11,116 nucleotides of DNA from Candidatus Nanohaloarchaea archaeon (lineage in GTDB: Archaea > EX4484-52 > DAOVKX01): assembly GCA_030631505.1 (NCBI GenBank), contig DAOVKX010000030.1, positions 1 through 11,116 on the forward strand, in the 5' to 3' direction. Shown one piece after another: positions 1 through 6,339 of the stretch (the first letter of the stretch is position 1; each line of letters opens with the position of its first letter). The translations under genes and the position numbers were made by a program. Under the pieces are notes generated by a model that did not search any database, was not told where the DNA came from, and was given only the letters and a program-made list of their open reading frames with translations.

Positions 1-1
1 C

Positions 2-10
2 ATATTTAAA
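2..10 (+). promoter_or_regulatory. Possible TATA box of the first operon
   Basis: An AT-rich box, ATATTTAAA, lies about 42 nt upstream of the ATG at 52. That would place transcription start near position 30 and give a leader of about 20 nt. Just downstream, the 8-bp unit AATAGTTT is repeated in tandem at 15-22 and 23-30, which could be an operator for the regulator encoded next. The window edge cuts off any further upstream elements, so this is a weak call. Confidence 0.3.
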
Positions 11-51
11 TGACAATAGTTTAATAGTTTAATATCTCAAAAGTTGGTATT

Positions 52-279
52 ATGGAAGATTCAGGTATGGGTTTGAATAAAGCAGATGAATTAATTCGTA
101 GTCTCCTGAAAACTTCCAAGAGACTTCTTTCTACGTATGAAATAGCCAAGGAAATTAATGTTTCGTGGGCTACTGCGAATACCCATTGTTACAAACTGAA
201 GGCTTTTGGCATTATAGACGGAAAGAATGAAGAAGTGAAGATTGGCTTAAAAAGAATTGTGTGGTGGATTAAGAAATGA
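52..279 (+). CDS. Small winged-helix DNA-binding protein, first gene of the MinD operon
   Basis: This 75-residue protein is almost entirely one winged helix-turn-helix domain. Residues about 12-25 form the first helix. Residues about 27-53 (STYEIAKEINVSWATANTHC and following) fit the helix-turn-recognition-helix. Residues about 55-75 fit the wing, with a basic, tryptophan-rich end (WWIKK). It has no ligand or dimerisation domain and no transmembrane segment, so it probably acts as a dimer on DNA. Its stop codon overlaps the start of the MinD-type gene (ATGA, 276-279), so the two are translationally coupled, and it may be the local regulator of the operon. A second in-frame ATG at 67 would remove only five residues and cannot be excluded. 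The wHTH fold is a confident reading; the exact family (MarR, ArsR or Lrp-like) is not. Confidence 0.8.
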   Translation: MEDSGMGLNKADELIRSLLKTSKRLLSTYEIAKEINVSWATANTHCYKLKAFGIIDGKNEEVKIGLKRIVWWIKK

Positions 280-1043
280 GCAAACAAAGAATTATCGGTA
301 TTGTCTCCGGGAAAGGGGGTGTTGGCAAGACAGTAACTGCTGTTAACTTAGGGACTGCTTTGCATAATTTTGGTCAAAATGTTATGGTAGTTGATACAGA
401 TGTGACTGCATCGAATCTTGGGCTTCAGTTGGGATTTTATTCGTTTCCAAAGAGCTTTCAGGACGTTCTGAGCGGGAAGATAGACATTTACAGCTCTGTT
501 TACATCCACTCTACAGGGTTGAGGATAATTCCATCTTCTGTGGATATAGCTTTGATTAATGCAAAAGTGAATAATTTAAGAAAGGTATTAAGGGATCTGG
601 AGGGGATAGTGATAGTTGATTCCCCGCCAGGGCTGGACAGGGATGCGCTTTCTATATTGAAAGCATGTGATGAGGTTATTGTTGTTACGAATCCGGAGAT
701 GCCGACCATAACCAATACAATGAAAGTAATAACAATTGCTGAAGAGATGGGGAAGAAAGTCCTTGGTGTTGTTGTTAACAGAGTAACTAATGATAAATTT
801 GAATTGAATCCAGCAGAGATTGAACAGACTTGCGGAATTCCTATGCTTTCTGTAATTCCTGAAGATAAAAACGTTAAAAGGAGCATGTTTGAGAAAATGC
901 CTCTGGTAGCTTACAGCCCTTTTTCAGCTGCTTCGATAGGGTATAAGCAGCTTGCGGCAAAAGTGCTTGGAAAAACCTATGAACCGCCAAGAGATTTACT
1001 GTTAAAACAGTATATTGAAAAAATCAGGATTTTGTGGGGTTAA
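276..1043 (+). CDS. MinD/ParA-type deviant Walker A ATPase
   Basis: This 255-residue P-loop ATPase belongs to the SIMIBI MinD/ParA family, which uses ATP-dependent dimerisation to position cargo on a membrane or nucleoid. The deviant Walker A motif is GKGGVGKT at residues 12-19, with signature lysine K13. Switch I follows as VVDTDVTASNLG (38-49), and the switch II/Walker B-like motif is VDSPPGL (114-120). Residues 166-170 (VVVNRV region) and 195-197 (IPED region) fit the usual nucleotide-base loops. Length matches archaeal MinD. The C-terminus (about 240-255) can be drawn as an amphipathic helix with L241-L243, Y246, I247, I250 and L253 on one face, like the membrane-targeting tail of MinD. 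The start is supported by GGTGGAT at 263-269 and by the ATGA overlap. No ParB, MinC or MinE partner is seen, and the next gene encodes a membrane-anchored surface protein, so surface-complex positioning is a reasonable inference. Family assignment is secure; cargo is unknown. Confidence 0.95.
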   Translation: MSKQRIIGIVSGKGGVGKTVTAVNLGTALHNFGQNVMVVDTDVTASNLGLQLGFYSFPKSFQDVLSGKIDIYSSVYIHSTGLRIIPSSVDIALINAKVNNLRKVLRDLEGIVIVDSPPGLDRDALSILKACDEVIVVTNPEMPTITNTMKVITIAEEMGKKVLGVVVNRVTNDKFELNPAEIEQTCGIPMLSVIPEDKNVKRSMFEKMPLVAYSPFSAASIGYKQLAAKVLGKTYEPPRDLLLKQYIEKIRILWG

Positions 1044-1044
1044 T

Positions 1045-3528
1045 ATGAAAATATTCAGTCAATGGAGCTTACTTTTGATTGCAGTTCTTTTAGTTAGTGC
1101 AGGGGCTCTTGTTTTTGCAACAGAACCTTTGTGCAGTCTGTCTCCCGCAGAGTTCTGGCTGGACGGGAACAAGAGCACATGGCTGACTGGCAATAATCTG
1201 AATTTATCCTGCCAGGTTCCTTTTGGGACTGAAAACGTGTGGGCAAATATAACTTATCCAAGCGGGCCGGTTGATGTGGAGAGCATAGCTCTGGAAAATG
1301 CTACGCCTACTGAGTATTATGTCTATATTTCTCTTAATAATATGCTGCCTCCCGGAGGGTATACAGTCACAATTTATTTTGATAATGAAACGAACAACTG
1401 CACAAATTCGTTTAATATACGTAAGTTAACAAGTACAGTTTTTCCATTACTGAATCCGGAAATATATACAGATGAAGTGTTAAGTATCAGGCATGACTTC
1501 AGGATTGACGGGAATGAGATAACGTCCCCGAGCAAGACTGACTTTGAAATTTATCTGGATGATGCTCTTGTTCCACTGCAAAGTTCTTATCCTGCGCTGG
1601 AATACTGGGATTTAACAGCTGATATTCAGGGCATAGCTTCAGGAGATTATGACATTACAGTTTATTCAACCTATAATAATGAGCATACTGTTTCAACTAC
1701 ATGCTATGACTGCCTGAAGATTAAGCCCCTGCTTGTTGTTGACATTGTTGAGCCGCCGTTATTTACACCTTATGAATTGTCAGATACACAGGACCTTGAA
1801 ATTACAGTTAAAGTTATGCACAAATCAGATGCACTGACTGATGAAGATGCACCAACTTTCAGGGCAGAGCTTGATGGGCAGGAGTTATTCATCAAGAGGG
1901 TAACATATTCCCAGGGGGTCTGGAAGCTTCTGGTTAATATACCTAAATCAATTCCGAAAGGGATTCCATACAATCTTGACATTGTTGCTACATATAATGG
2001 GATTTCAGAAAAAAGTTCAAAACCGCTTCCGATAAGATTTGTTTTGCTTTTTGAAGGGACCCTGAAAAATGCTGAAAATACCTTAATAAAAGATGCAGAG
2101 ATCAGATTAACCGGCACTTTATCAGAAAAAATCAACACCAGTGATTCCGGGAGCTATTCTGTGAATATTATTCCCGGGACATATGATATTGAGCTGGTTC
2201 TGCCTGAGGTACGAGCAAAATTTTATGGAGTCAACCTGTCTGATTCAGTAACAGAGCCGATAAAGTGCGATTATTTTGGGGAAGAAAAAGCCATGGATAA
2301 GATTAATGCAGTAAAGGTGGCTGTTTTGGAGTCCTCCTTATCTTTTAACAAAGTTGATTTTGAAATCAAATATGATGATTTAAAAGTTAATGAGGAGCAA
2401 ATGGTAATCTATAAGTGCGAAAGCTGGAGTTTTGGCCAAAGATCATGTTTCGGGATATGGGAGCAGATTGAAGCAGCTATTGATACAGGCGCAAATACAG
2501 TAAGTTTTGATGCTTCGGAGTTGTCTGCTTTTGCCATCAGCGAGCTTAATCCGCTTAGGTTAGCTGCAGAACTGGATAAAGATGAATATTCTGCCGGCGA
2601 GACTGCTGTTTTGCGCGGCAGTGTTTTTGATGGGAAAAACAACACTGTCAGCGGTGTTGAAGTGACTTATAATATGTCTGATTTTGACATTTCAGGCAGT
2701 GTTATCACTGATTCTGATGGCAAATTCAACGTAGAGCTTAATTCTCCAAAGCAGGATGGAACCTTTACGATAGAACTCAAGGCAGAAAAGCAACTCTATG
2801 CTTATGATACGTTGAGCATTAACCAAAAGGTGATTATGAATAAAGAGCTTAGCATTTCCACTATATCCAGTTTAAATACAGAGCCGTCTTCATCAAAATC
2901 TGTTCTGGTTTCTGTCAGGAACACAGGCCAGTCTGTTCTTGAGGACATATATATTTATGTGAGCGGAGCGCCTGTCAGATGGTACAGCGTGAATCCTTTA
3001 ATGATAACGCAGTTGAATCCAAATGAAAAAGAGGATGTTGAACTGATTATCTCTGTTCCAGAGGATGCCGAATCACAGGAATACACAGTTGAAATAGAGG
3101 CAAAATCGTATGATGTAAGCAAGCGAACTACTTTTACGTTGAATGTTCTTGGAGTTGAGCCAGAGCAGGAAGTAGAGTTGGTTTCAAAAGACAGCTCTTT
3201 TTTATCATCAACTAAAAGCCGAATAACCGGGTTTGTTGGTGCGGTAAAGACAACGGTTAGTGATTTGTACTTGTTTGCATTGCTTGCAGCCGTTGCGTTT
3301 TTGGCGACCAAAAAGAAAAACCGGGGAACAAAATTTTCAAGGGATTCGGTGATGAAAGAACTCAATGAAATAAAATCCGAGACCCTGAAAACCGTTTTTA
3401 GGGTCGAGCCACAATCTGCAGGAGATACAAAAAAATCCGATGGAAATGATGTCATTCAGGAACGGCCTGAAAAGAAAATTGCCGGAAAAAGCATAGAAGA
3501 TGTTGTAAAAGACCCTTTTTCTTCATAA
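1045..3528 (+). CDS. Large secreted multi-domain surface protein with C-terminal membrane anchor and cytoplasmic tail
   Basis: This is an 827-residue protein starting at the ATG at 1045, one base after the MinD-type stop. An upstream TTG at 1015 is open but would add ten polar residues ahead of a clean signal peptide (residues 1-25, hydrophobic core LLLIAVLLVSAGALVF, cleavage after FA). The ectodomain is nearly all beta structure. N-terminal Ig-like repeats run to about 330, followed by a carboxypeptidase-regulatory-like module at about 333-390. A segment at about 424-505 has a W-rich then FAISEL ending, reminiscent of PGF-pre-PGF domains. A second regulatory-like module occupies about 509-595 and a NEW3/CARDB-like domain about 601-705. 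One transmembrane helix lies at about 741-755 (LYLFALLAAVAFLAT), followed by KKKNR and a charged cytoplasmic tail of about 70 residues. That topology leaves the tail free to contact the MinD-type ATPase encoded just upstream. Exact ligand or function is not recognised. Confidence 0.88.
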   Translation: MKIFSQWSLLLIAVLLVSAGALVFATEPLCSLSPAEFWLDGNKSTWLTGNNLNLSCQVPFGTENVWANITYPSGPVDVESIALENATPTEYYVYISLNNMLPPGGYTVTIYFDNETNNCTNSFNIRKLTSTVFPLLNPEIYTDEVLSIRHDFRIDGNEITSPSKTDFEIYLDDALVPLQSSYPALEYWDLTADIQGIASGDYDITVYSTYNNEHTVSTTCYDCLKIKPLLVVDIVEPPLFTPYELSDTQDLEITVKVMHKSDALTDEDAPTFRAELDGQELFIKRVTYSQGVWKLLVNIPKSIPKGIPYNLDIVATYNGISEKSSKPLPIRFVLLFEGTLKNAENTLIKDAEIRLTGTLSEKINTSDSGSYSVNIIPGTYDIELVLPEVRAKFYGVNLSDSVTEPIKCDYFGEEKAMDKINAVKVAVLESSLSFNKVDFEIKYDDLKVNEEQMVIYKCESWSFGQRSCFGIWEQIEAAIDTGANTVSFDASELSAFAISELNPLRLAAELDKDEYSAGETAVLRGSVFDGKNNTVSGVEVTYNMSDFDISGSVITDSDGKFNVELNSPKQDGTFTIELKAEKQLYAYDTLSINQKVIMNKELSISTISSLNTEPSSSKSVLVSVRNTGQSVLEDIYIYVSGAPVRWYSVNPLMITQLNPNEKEDVELIISVPEDAESQEYTVEIEAKSYDVSKRTTFTLNVLGVEPEQEVELVSKDSSFLSSTKSRITGFVGAVKTTVSDLYLFALLAAVAFLATKKKNRGTKFSRDSVMKELNEIKSETLKTVFRVEPQSAGDTKKSDGNDVIQERPEKKIAGKSIEDVVKDPFSS

Positions 3529-3552
3529 TAACCACATTTGCACAAAAAATCC

Positions 3553-3567
3553 CTGCATTTTATGCAG
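3553..3567. repeat. Small hairpin downstream of the MinD operon
   Basis: CTGCAT and ATGCAG form a perfect 6-bp stem around a TTT loop, 24 nt after the stop of the surface-protein gene. It could protect or define an mRNA 3' end. It is not followed by a T-run, so it is not a clear terminator. Confidence 0.35.
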
Positions 3568-3624
3568 AATAATAAGCTGCACAGTTATTGAAGTCAATTC
3601 TGAATACTTATAAAGGATGAATAT

Positions 3625-3717
3625 ATGTTGAGAATCAGAGATAATGTCACAGAACATACTTTAAAAGAATTTAATGAATTATTTTTTGATATAATACATT
3701 TGAATAGTTACGGCTAA
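3625..3717 (+). CDS. Possible 30-residue small protein or gene relic
   Basis: An ATG at 3625 opens 30 codons starting MLRIRDNVTEHTLKEFNELF and ending NSYG. It has a plausible soluble, mildly amphipathic composition. A TATA-like CTTATAAA at 3607-3614 sits too close to the ATG (about 11 nt) to serve it in a standard archaeal promoter. The stop lies inside the 21-bp tandem repeat, and the same frame is open for about 38 codons after the second repeat copy, so a decayed longer gene is possible. No family is recognised; chance is a fair alternative. Confidence 0.18.
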   Translation: MLRIRDNVTEHTLKEFNELFFDIIHLNSYG

Positions 3718-3744
3718 ACATATAATAGTTACGGCTAAACGTAT
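3703..3744 (+). repeat. 21-bp tandem repeat, two copies
   Basis: Units 3703-3723 and 3724-3744 share 20 of 21 bases; both begin AATAGTTACGGCTAAAC. The period equals two turns of B-DNA, so a protein bound to each copy would sit on the same face of the helix. The repeat ends about 76 bp upstream of the TATA box of the 3874 gene, a position suited to an activator or a distal operator. Confidence 0.6.
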
Positions 3745-3755
3745 TATTCAATAAA

Positions 3756-3841
3756 TGTGCAAAATAGCCCATTTTTTGTGCAGATTCTGTTTTATGTGCA
3801 AATCCGCAAAAACCGAAAGATATATATATACCTTCTGTGCA
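3756..3841 (+). promoter_or_regulatory. Cluster of TGTGCA hexamers upstream of and across the promoter
   Basis: TGTGCA occurs at 3756-3761, 3777-3782, 3795-3800 and 3836-3841. The first three lie upstream of the TATA box and the last just downstream, near the expected transcription start. Two more copies in the opposite orientation (TGCACA) lie at 3539-3544 and 3578-3583. Several copies extend to GTGCAAA or GTGCAG. The density is far above chance for a 6-mer in about 300 bp, so this is a good candidate for a regulator-binding array controlling the 3874 gene. Confidence 0.45.
3813..3830 (+). promoter_or_regulatory. Strong BRE/TATA promoter of the 3874 gene
   Basis: The sequence CCGAAAGATATATATA is an almost ideal archaeal promoter: a purine-rich BRE (CGAAA) directly before a TATATATA box. 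Transcription would start about 25 bp downstream, near 3848-3853. That leaves a leader of only about 20-25 nt before the ATG at 3874, with no obvious Shine-Dalgarno sequence. Confidence 0.75.
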
Positions 3842-3873
3842 GATATAATTTATATCTACAACCGTGATATTCA

Positions 3874-4791
3874 ATGAACTCTGACTTAAAAATCCTGATA
3901 TTGGCTTTGGTAATTTTAGCAATACCATTGGTTTCTGCAGATGACCTTACTACAACTATTTCTATAAGTTCTGAGGTTCCGGAACTTAGTGTAGTTAACT
4001 GCGATTTAAAAAGTGATACTTCAGCGGATGATACAATAGATCTTTCTTCAGGAAATACTGTGTTAGTAGAATGTAATGTAACAGCAGATGACAAGAACGG
4101 GCATGATGATATGAATGCAGCAAACGGGACATTATGCATAACAACACAGGTTACCGGTGATATTGACAGCTGTTATCTGAATTCAAGTTGTTTAAACCTG
4201 ACTGCAAATGAAAACGCGTCGGCAAAAATATACACCTGCCATTATTCTATGGTTTTTCATGCTGAACCAGGTTCTAACTGGAATGCAACAATGAATGTTA
4301 ATGATACTAGTAGCGCAACCACTCCAATGTCAGCAACAAGGTCAAATCCTTCAATAACTGTTGCGACGCTTAGCTCAATAGATGTTATTAATACGACACT
4401 TGCGTTTTCGGCACAGGCGCTTGGTGCCAATACATCCCATGGAAATTCCAAGTCAACCCTTACTAATAACACAGGTAATATTATAGTAGATGCAACTTTC
4501 CAGGAAACCAGTGGTCCTGGTTCACTTAGTTGCACTTCAGGAACTTTAGAAGTTGATACTAGTTATGATGAAGGAATTTACTTTAATGAGACTAATGAAG
4601 AAGATTTCAGGATAATCAATACAACAAAACTTACAAGCGGTGCAGTGGCGTACACTAAGTTTGACTTGGTTAAGACAACAGATTCTGGGGAAACTCCAAA
4701 CGAGCTTTGGTGGAGAGTGAGAACGCCTTTTACGGGTATTACAGGAACATGCACAGGAACAACACAGATTTTACTGACAGCTGACAGTTAA
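3874..4791 (+). CDS. Secreted, sequon-rich protein; candidate abundant surface protein
   Basis: This is a 305-residue exported protein of no recognised family. A typical signal peptide (residues 1-22, core ILILALVILAIPLV, cleavage after VSA) is followed by a mature chain rich in Thr, Ser, Asn and Asp, poor in Lys and Arg, and mostly beta-forming. It carries about twelve N-X-S/T sequons, for example at N68, N84, N103, N108, N114, N137, N143, N173, N186, N198, N238 and N249. Eight cysteines (43, 67, 88, 100, 106, 122, 220, 293) could form disulfides. There is no C-terminal membrane helix or tail anchor, so it is released or held by other surface proteins. It stands alone, with a near-consensus promoter before it and a U-tract terminator after it, which fits high, independent expression. 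An S-layer or sheath component is an inference, not a homology call. Confidence 0.85.
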   Translation: MNSDLKILILALVILAIPLVSADDLTTTISISSEVPELSVVNCDLKSDTSADDTIDLSSGNTVLVECNVTADDKNGHDDMNAANGTLCITTQVTGDIDSCYLNSSCLNLTANENASAKIYTCHYSMVFHAEPGSNWNATMNVNDTSSATTPMSATRSNPSITVATLSSIDVINTTLAFSAQALGANTSHGNSKSTLTNNTGNIIVDATFQETSGPGSLSCTSGTLEVDTSYDEGIYFNETNEEDFRIINTTKLTSGAVAYTKFDLVKTTDSGETPNELWWRVRTPFTGITGTCTGTTQILLTADS

Positions 4792-4806
4792 GAGGCTTTA
4801 CAGGAA

Positions 4807-4844
4807 TTTTATTTTTTTAATCTTTTTTCTTATTATATTTTTTT
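4807..4844 (+). terminator. U-tract terminator after the 3874 gene
   Basis: Within 55 nt after the stop codon the + strand has successive T-runs (TTTT, TTTTTTT, TTTTTT, then TTTTTTT), typical of archaeal intrinsic termination, which needs poly-U tracts but no hairpin. It separates the 3874 gene from the 4924 operon. Confidence 0.75.
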
Positions 4845-4875
4845 ATCTCTTATGCCTGACAGACTCTTTTTTATG

Positions 4876-4918
4876 AAAAATTAATAAACTCAAAGCGATA
4901 ATTAATTTTAATGAGGGG
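4876..4918 (+). promoter_or_regulatory. Probable promoter region and ribosome binding site of the 4924 operon
   Basis: An AT-rich box, AAAAATTAATAAA, starting near 4876 lies about 40 nt before the ATG at 4924 and could be the TATA box. GAGGGG at 4913-4918, five bases before the ATG, is a purine-rich site that partly matches the archaeal Shine-Dalgarno sequence. The strong terminator upstream makes a promoter here likely, although its exact position is uncertain. Confidence 0.4.
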
Positions 4919-4923
4919 TTTTA

Positions 4924-6339
4924 ATGGCAGGTTGTAGGAAGATATTTTTAGTTTCAATTCTTGGAATCTTTTTGTCTATGGGCATAGTTCATGCAGCGGG
5001 CATAGGGATAAGCCCTGCAAAACTTTATTTTGATGATGTGCTTAAGGGCGGTTATGCGGAAAAAGAAATTATTGTGCAGAATACAAATGACTATAGCATT
5101 ACCTATGATGTTTTTGCCAATGGCTTGAATAAGGACTGGATAGCTTTCAGGTTGGATGAAGTGTCGTTTCAGTTTGAAGAGGTGCTTGTTCCACTTCCAT
5201 CCGGCGAGAAAGTCAGCGTACTGATTAAAACACCTTCAAAATCTTCAGAAATAAGCACGTTTACAGTTCCTGCGAAGACCAATACAAATCTTATTGTTGT
5301 TTTACAGCCACCTAATGATGCAGCCAATGGAGAATATGATGGCCATATATACATTGTGCCTTCTGAAACTGATGAGGTTGAGGTAGAAAAAGAAGAGGGT
5401 GGTGTTGCTTTTGGTCTGGGGATTGAGGTTGGCGCTGATGTTTTGGCTGTTGTGAATATTACCGGTAAAGAGATATTAGATTATGTTGTTGAATCCGTCT
5501 CTGTAAGGAGCACAGAGATTGATTATCCTATTACTTTTTCCATAAAAGGAAGAAATCTTGGAAACGTAAGAGTGACACCTAAAATAGGCATTGATATCTT
5601 AAACCAGAACAAAACAGAAGTTTTAATATCCGGCAATTTTTCAGGGGATGAAGTGTGGCCTACTACATCAGACACTACAATTATAAACATTTCATCAGAT
5701 AAACTGCCTGAAGGGCAGTACTGGGCAGATGTTAAAGTTTATGTTGGGGGCAATGTGATAAAACAACAATTGTTAACTTTTGACTTAATGCCTGAGGGCG
5801 CTTTAACTACAAGAGGGGAACTTAAAGAAATCAGGAAACCTGTCTGGGCAAAGGTTGGCGAGGTTCTTAAAATAGAGGCCATTTTTGAGAATCAGGGAGA
5901 GCTTCCGGTTCTTGCAAAGTTCAAAGGCGAGATTCTGCTGGAGGGTGATGTTGTTAAGACACTTGAGAGTGACGAGTTGAATGTACCTGTTGGAGATACT
6001 GCCTCTTTGACAACTTATTTTACCCCGAAGAAGGCAGGACGATATATTGTAAGCGGGTATGTTGTTTACTCAAAAAAGTACACTTTCACAAAAGAAGGAA
6101 TAATCAATGTTGAGTCCAAGAGATTATCTTCCTGGGTGAAAATTTCGTTAATATTGTTTGCAATCCTTATAATCCGGTGGGTTTACTATTATTATACAGG
6201 TGGAAGGAAAAGCGAGGTTGCTTATGTTTCAAATAAATATAAGAAAATAGACGAGAATCTTGAAAAAATGATAAGAGAAAGCAAAAGGTTAAAAGATAAA
6301 ATTAAAAAATTGAAAAGGCGCTCTGCATGGGGGCGGTGA
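4924..6339 (+). CDS. Exported membrane-anchored beta-domain protein with cytoplasmic coiled coil
   Basis: This is a 471-residue type I membrane protein. The signal peptide covers residues about 1-24 (core IFLVSILGIFLSMGIV, cleavage near HAA). The first domain (about 26-145) begins GIGISPAKLYFDDV and has the look of PapD/hydin-like or WxLIP-like (DUF916) beta-sandwiches that bind surface partners. A second beta domain (about 185-290) and a third (about 305-395, with the FENQGELPV signature of CARDB-like folds) follow. One transmembrane helix lies at about 404-424 (WVKISLILFAILIIRWVYYY). The remaining about 45 residues are cytoplasmic, basic and helical, predicted as a coiled coil (436-466, ending in lysine-rich heptads). 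The overall plan, beta domains plus helix plus short basic tail, resembles Gram-positive WxL-locus DUF916/DUF3324 proteins, but I claim no homology. It is co-transcribed with the coiled-coil gene that overlaps its 3' end. Confidence 0.85.
   Translation: MAGCRKIFLVSILGIFLSMGIVHAAGIGISPAKLYFDDVLKGGYAEKEIIVQNTNDYSITYDVFANGLNKDWIAFRLDEVSFQFEEVLVPLPSGEKVSVLIKTPSKSSEISTFTVPAKTNTNLIVVLQPPNDAANGEYDGHIYIVPSETDEVEVEKEEGGVAFGLGIEVGADVLAVVNITGKEILDYVVESVSVRSTEIDYPITFSIKGRNLGNVRVTPKIGIDILNQNKTEVLISGNFSGDEVWPTTSDTTIINISSDKLPEGQYWADVKVYVGGNVIKQQLLTFDLMPEGALTTRGELKEIRKPVWAKVGEVLKIEAIFENQGELPVLAKFKGEILLEGDVVKTLESDELNVPVGDTASLTTYFTPKKAGRYIVSGYVVYSKKYTFTKEGIINVESKRLSSWVKISLILFAILIIRWVYYYYTGGRKSEVAYVSNKYKKIDENLEKMIRESKRLKDKIKKLKRRSAWGR

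Larger units (their letters stand above)
3539..3782. repeat. 12-bp inverted repeats bracketing a 244-bp segment
   Basis: TGCACAAAAAAT at 3539-3550 is the exact reverse complement of ATTTTTTGTGCA at 3771-3782. A second exact pair, CTGCACAG at 3577-3584 and CTGTGCAG at 3835-3842, is offset from it. The first pair could be the terminal inverted repeats of a small non-autonomous mobile element, but no clear target-site duplication is seen. The pairs may equally be regulator sites in opposite orientation. The repeat is A-rich, which lowers its significance. Confidence 0.35.
3529..3873. other. Repeat-rich intergenic region between the MinD operon and the 3874 gene
   Basis: This 345-bp stretch holds no convincing gene. 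It contains a small hairpin, a cluster of TGTGCA hexamers, a 21-bp tandem repeat, two inverted-repeat pairs, a possible 30-codon reading frame and the promoter of the next gene, each described separately. No clear U-tract terminator follows the stop codon at 3528; only a short T-run lies in the last codons of that gene. Confidence 0.7.

Noticed and set aside
500..886. Reverse-strand open frame inside the MinD-type gene
   Set aside because: It lies entirely opposite a gene with clear family motifs, and its product is low-complexity.
1015..1044. TTG start at 1015 for the large surface protein
   Set aside because: It lies inside the MinD-type gene and would add ten residues before an otherwise complete signal peptide; the ATG at 1045 sits one base after the upstream stop.
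2955..3455. Long reverse-strand open frame opposite the end of the large surface protein
   Set aside because: The + strand encodes a coherent beta domain, membrane helix and tail here; the reverse product is Ser/Phe-rich and has no domain or promoter.
3792..4139. Reverse-strand open frame across the 3874 promoter and gene start
   Set aside because: It crosses a strong forward BRE/TATA promoter and the signal peptide of the 3874 gene; its product has no recognisable domain.
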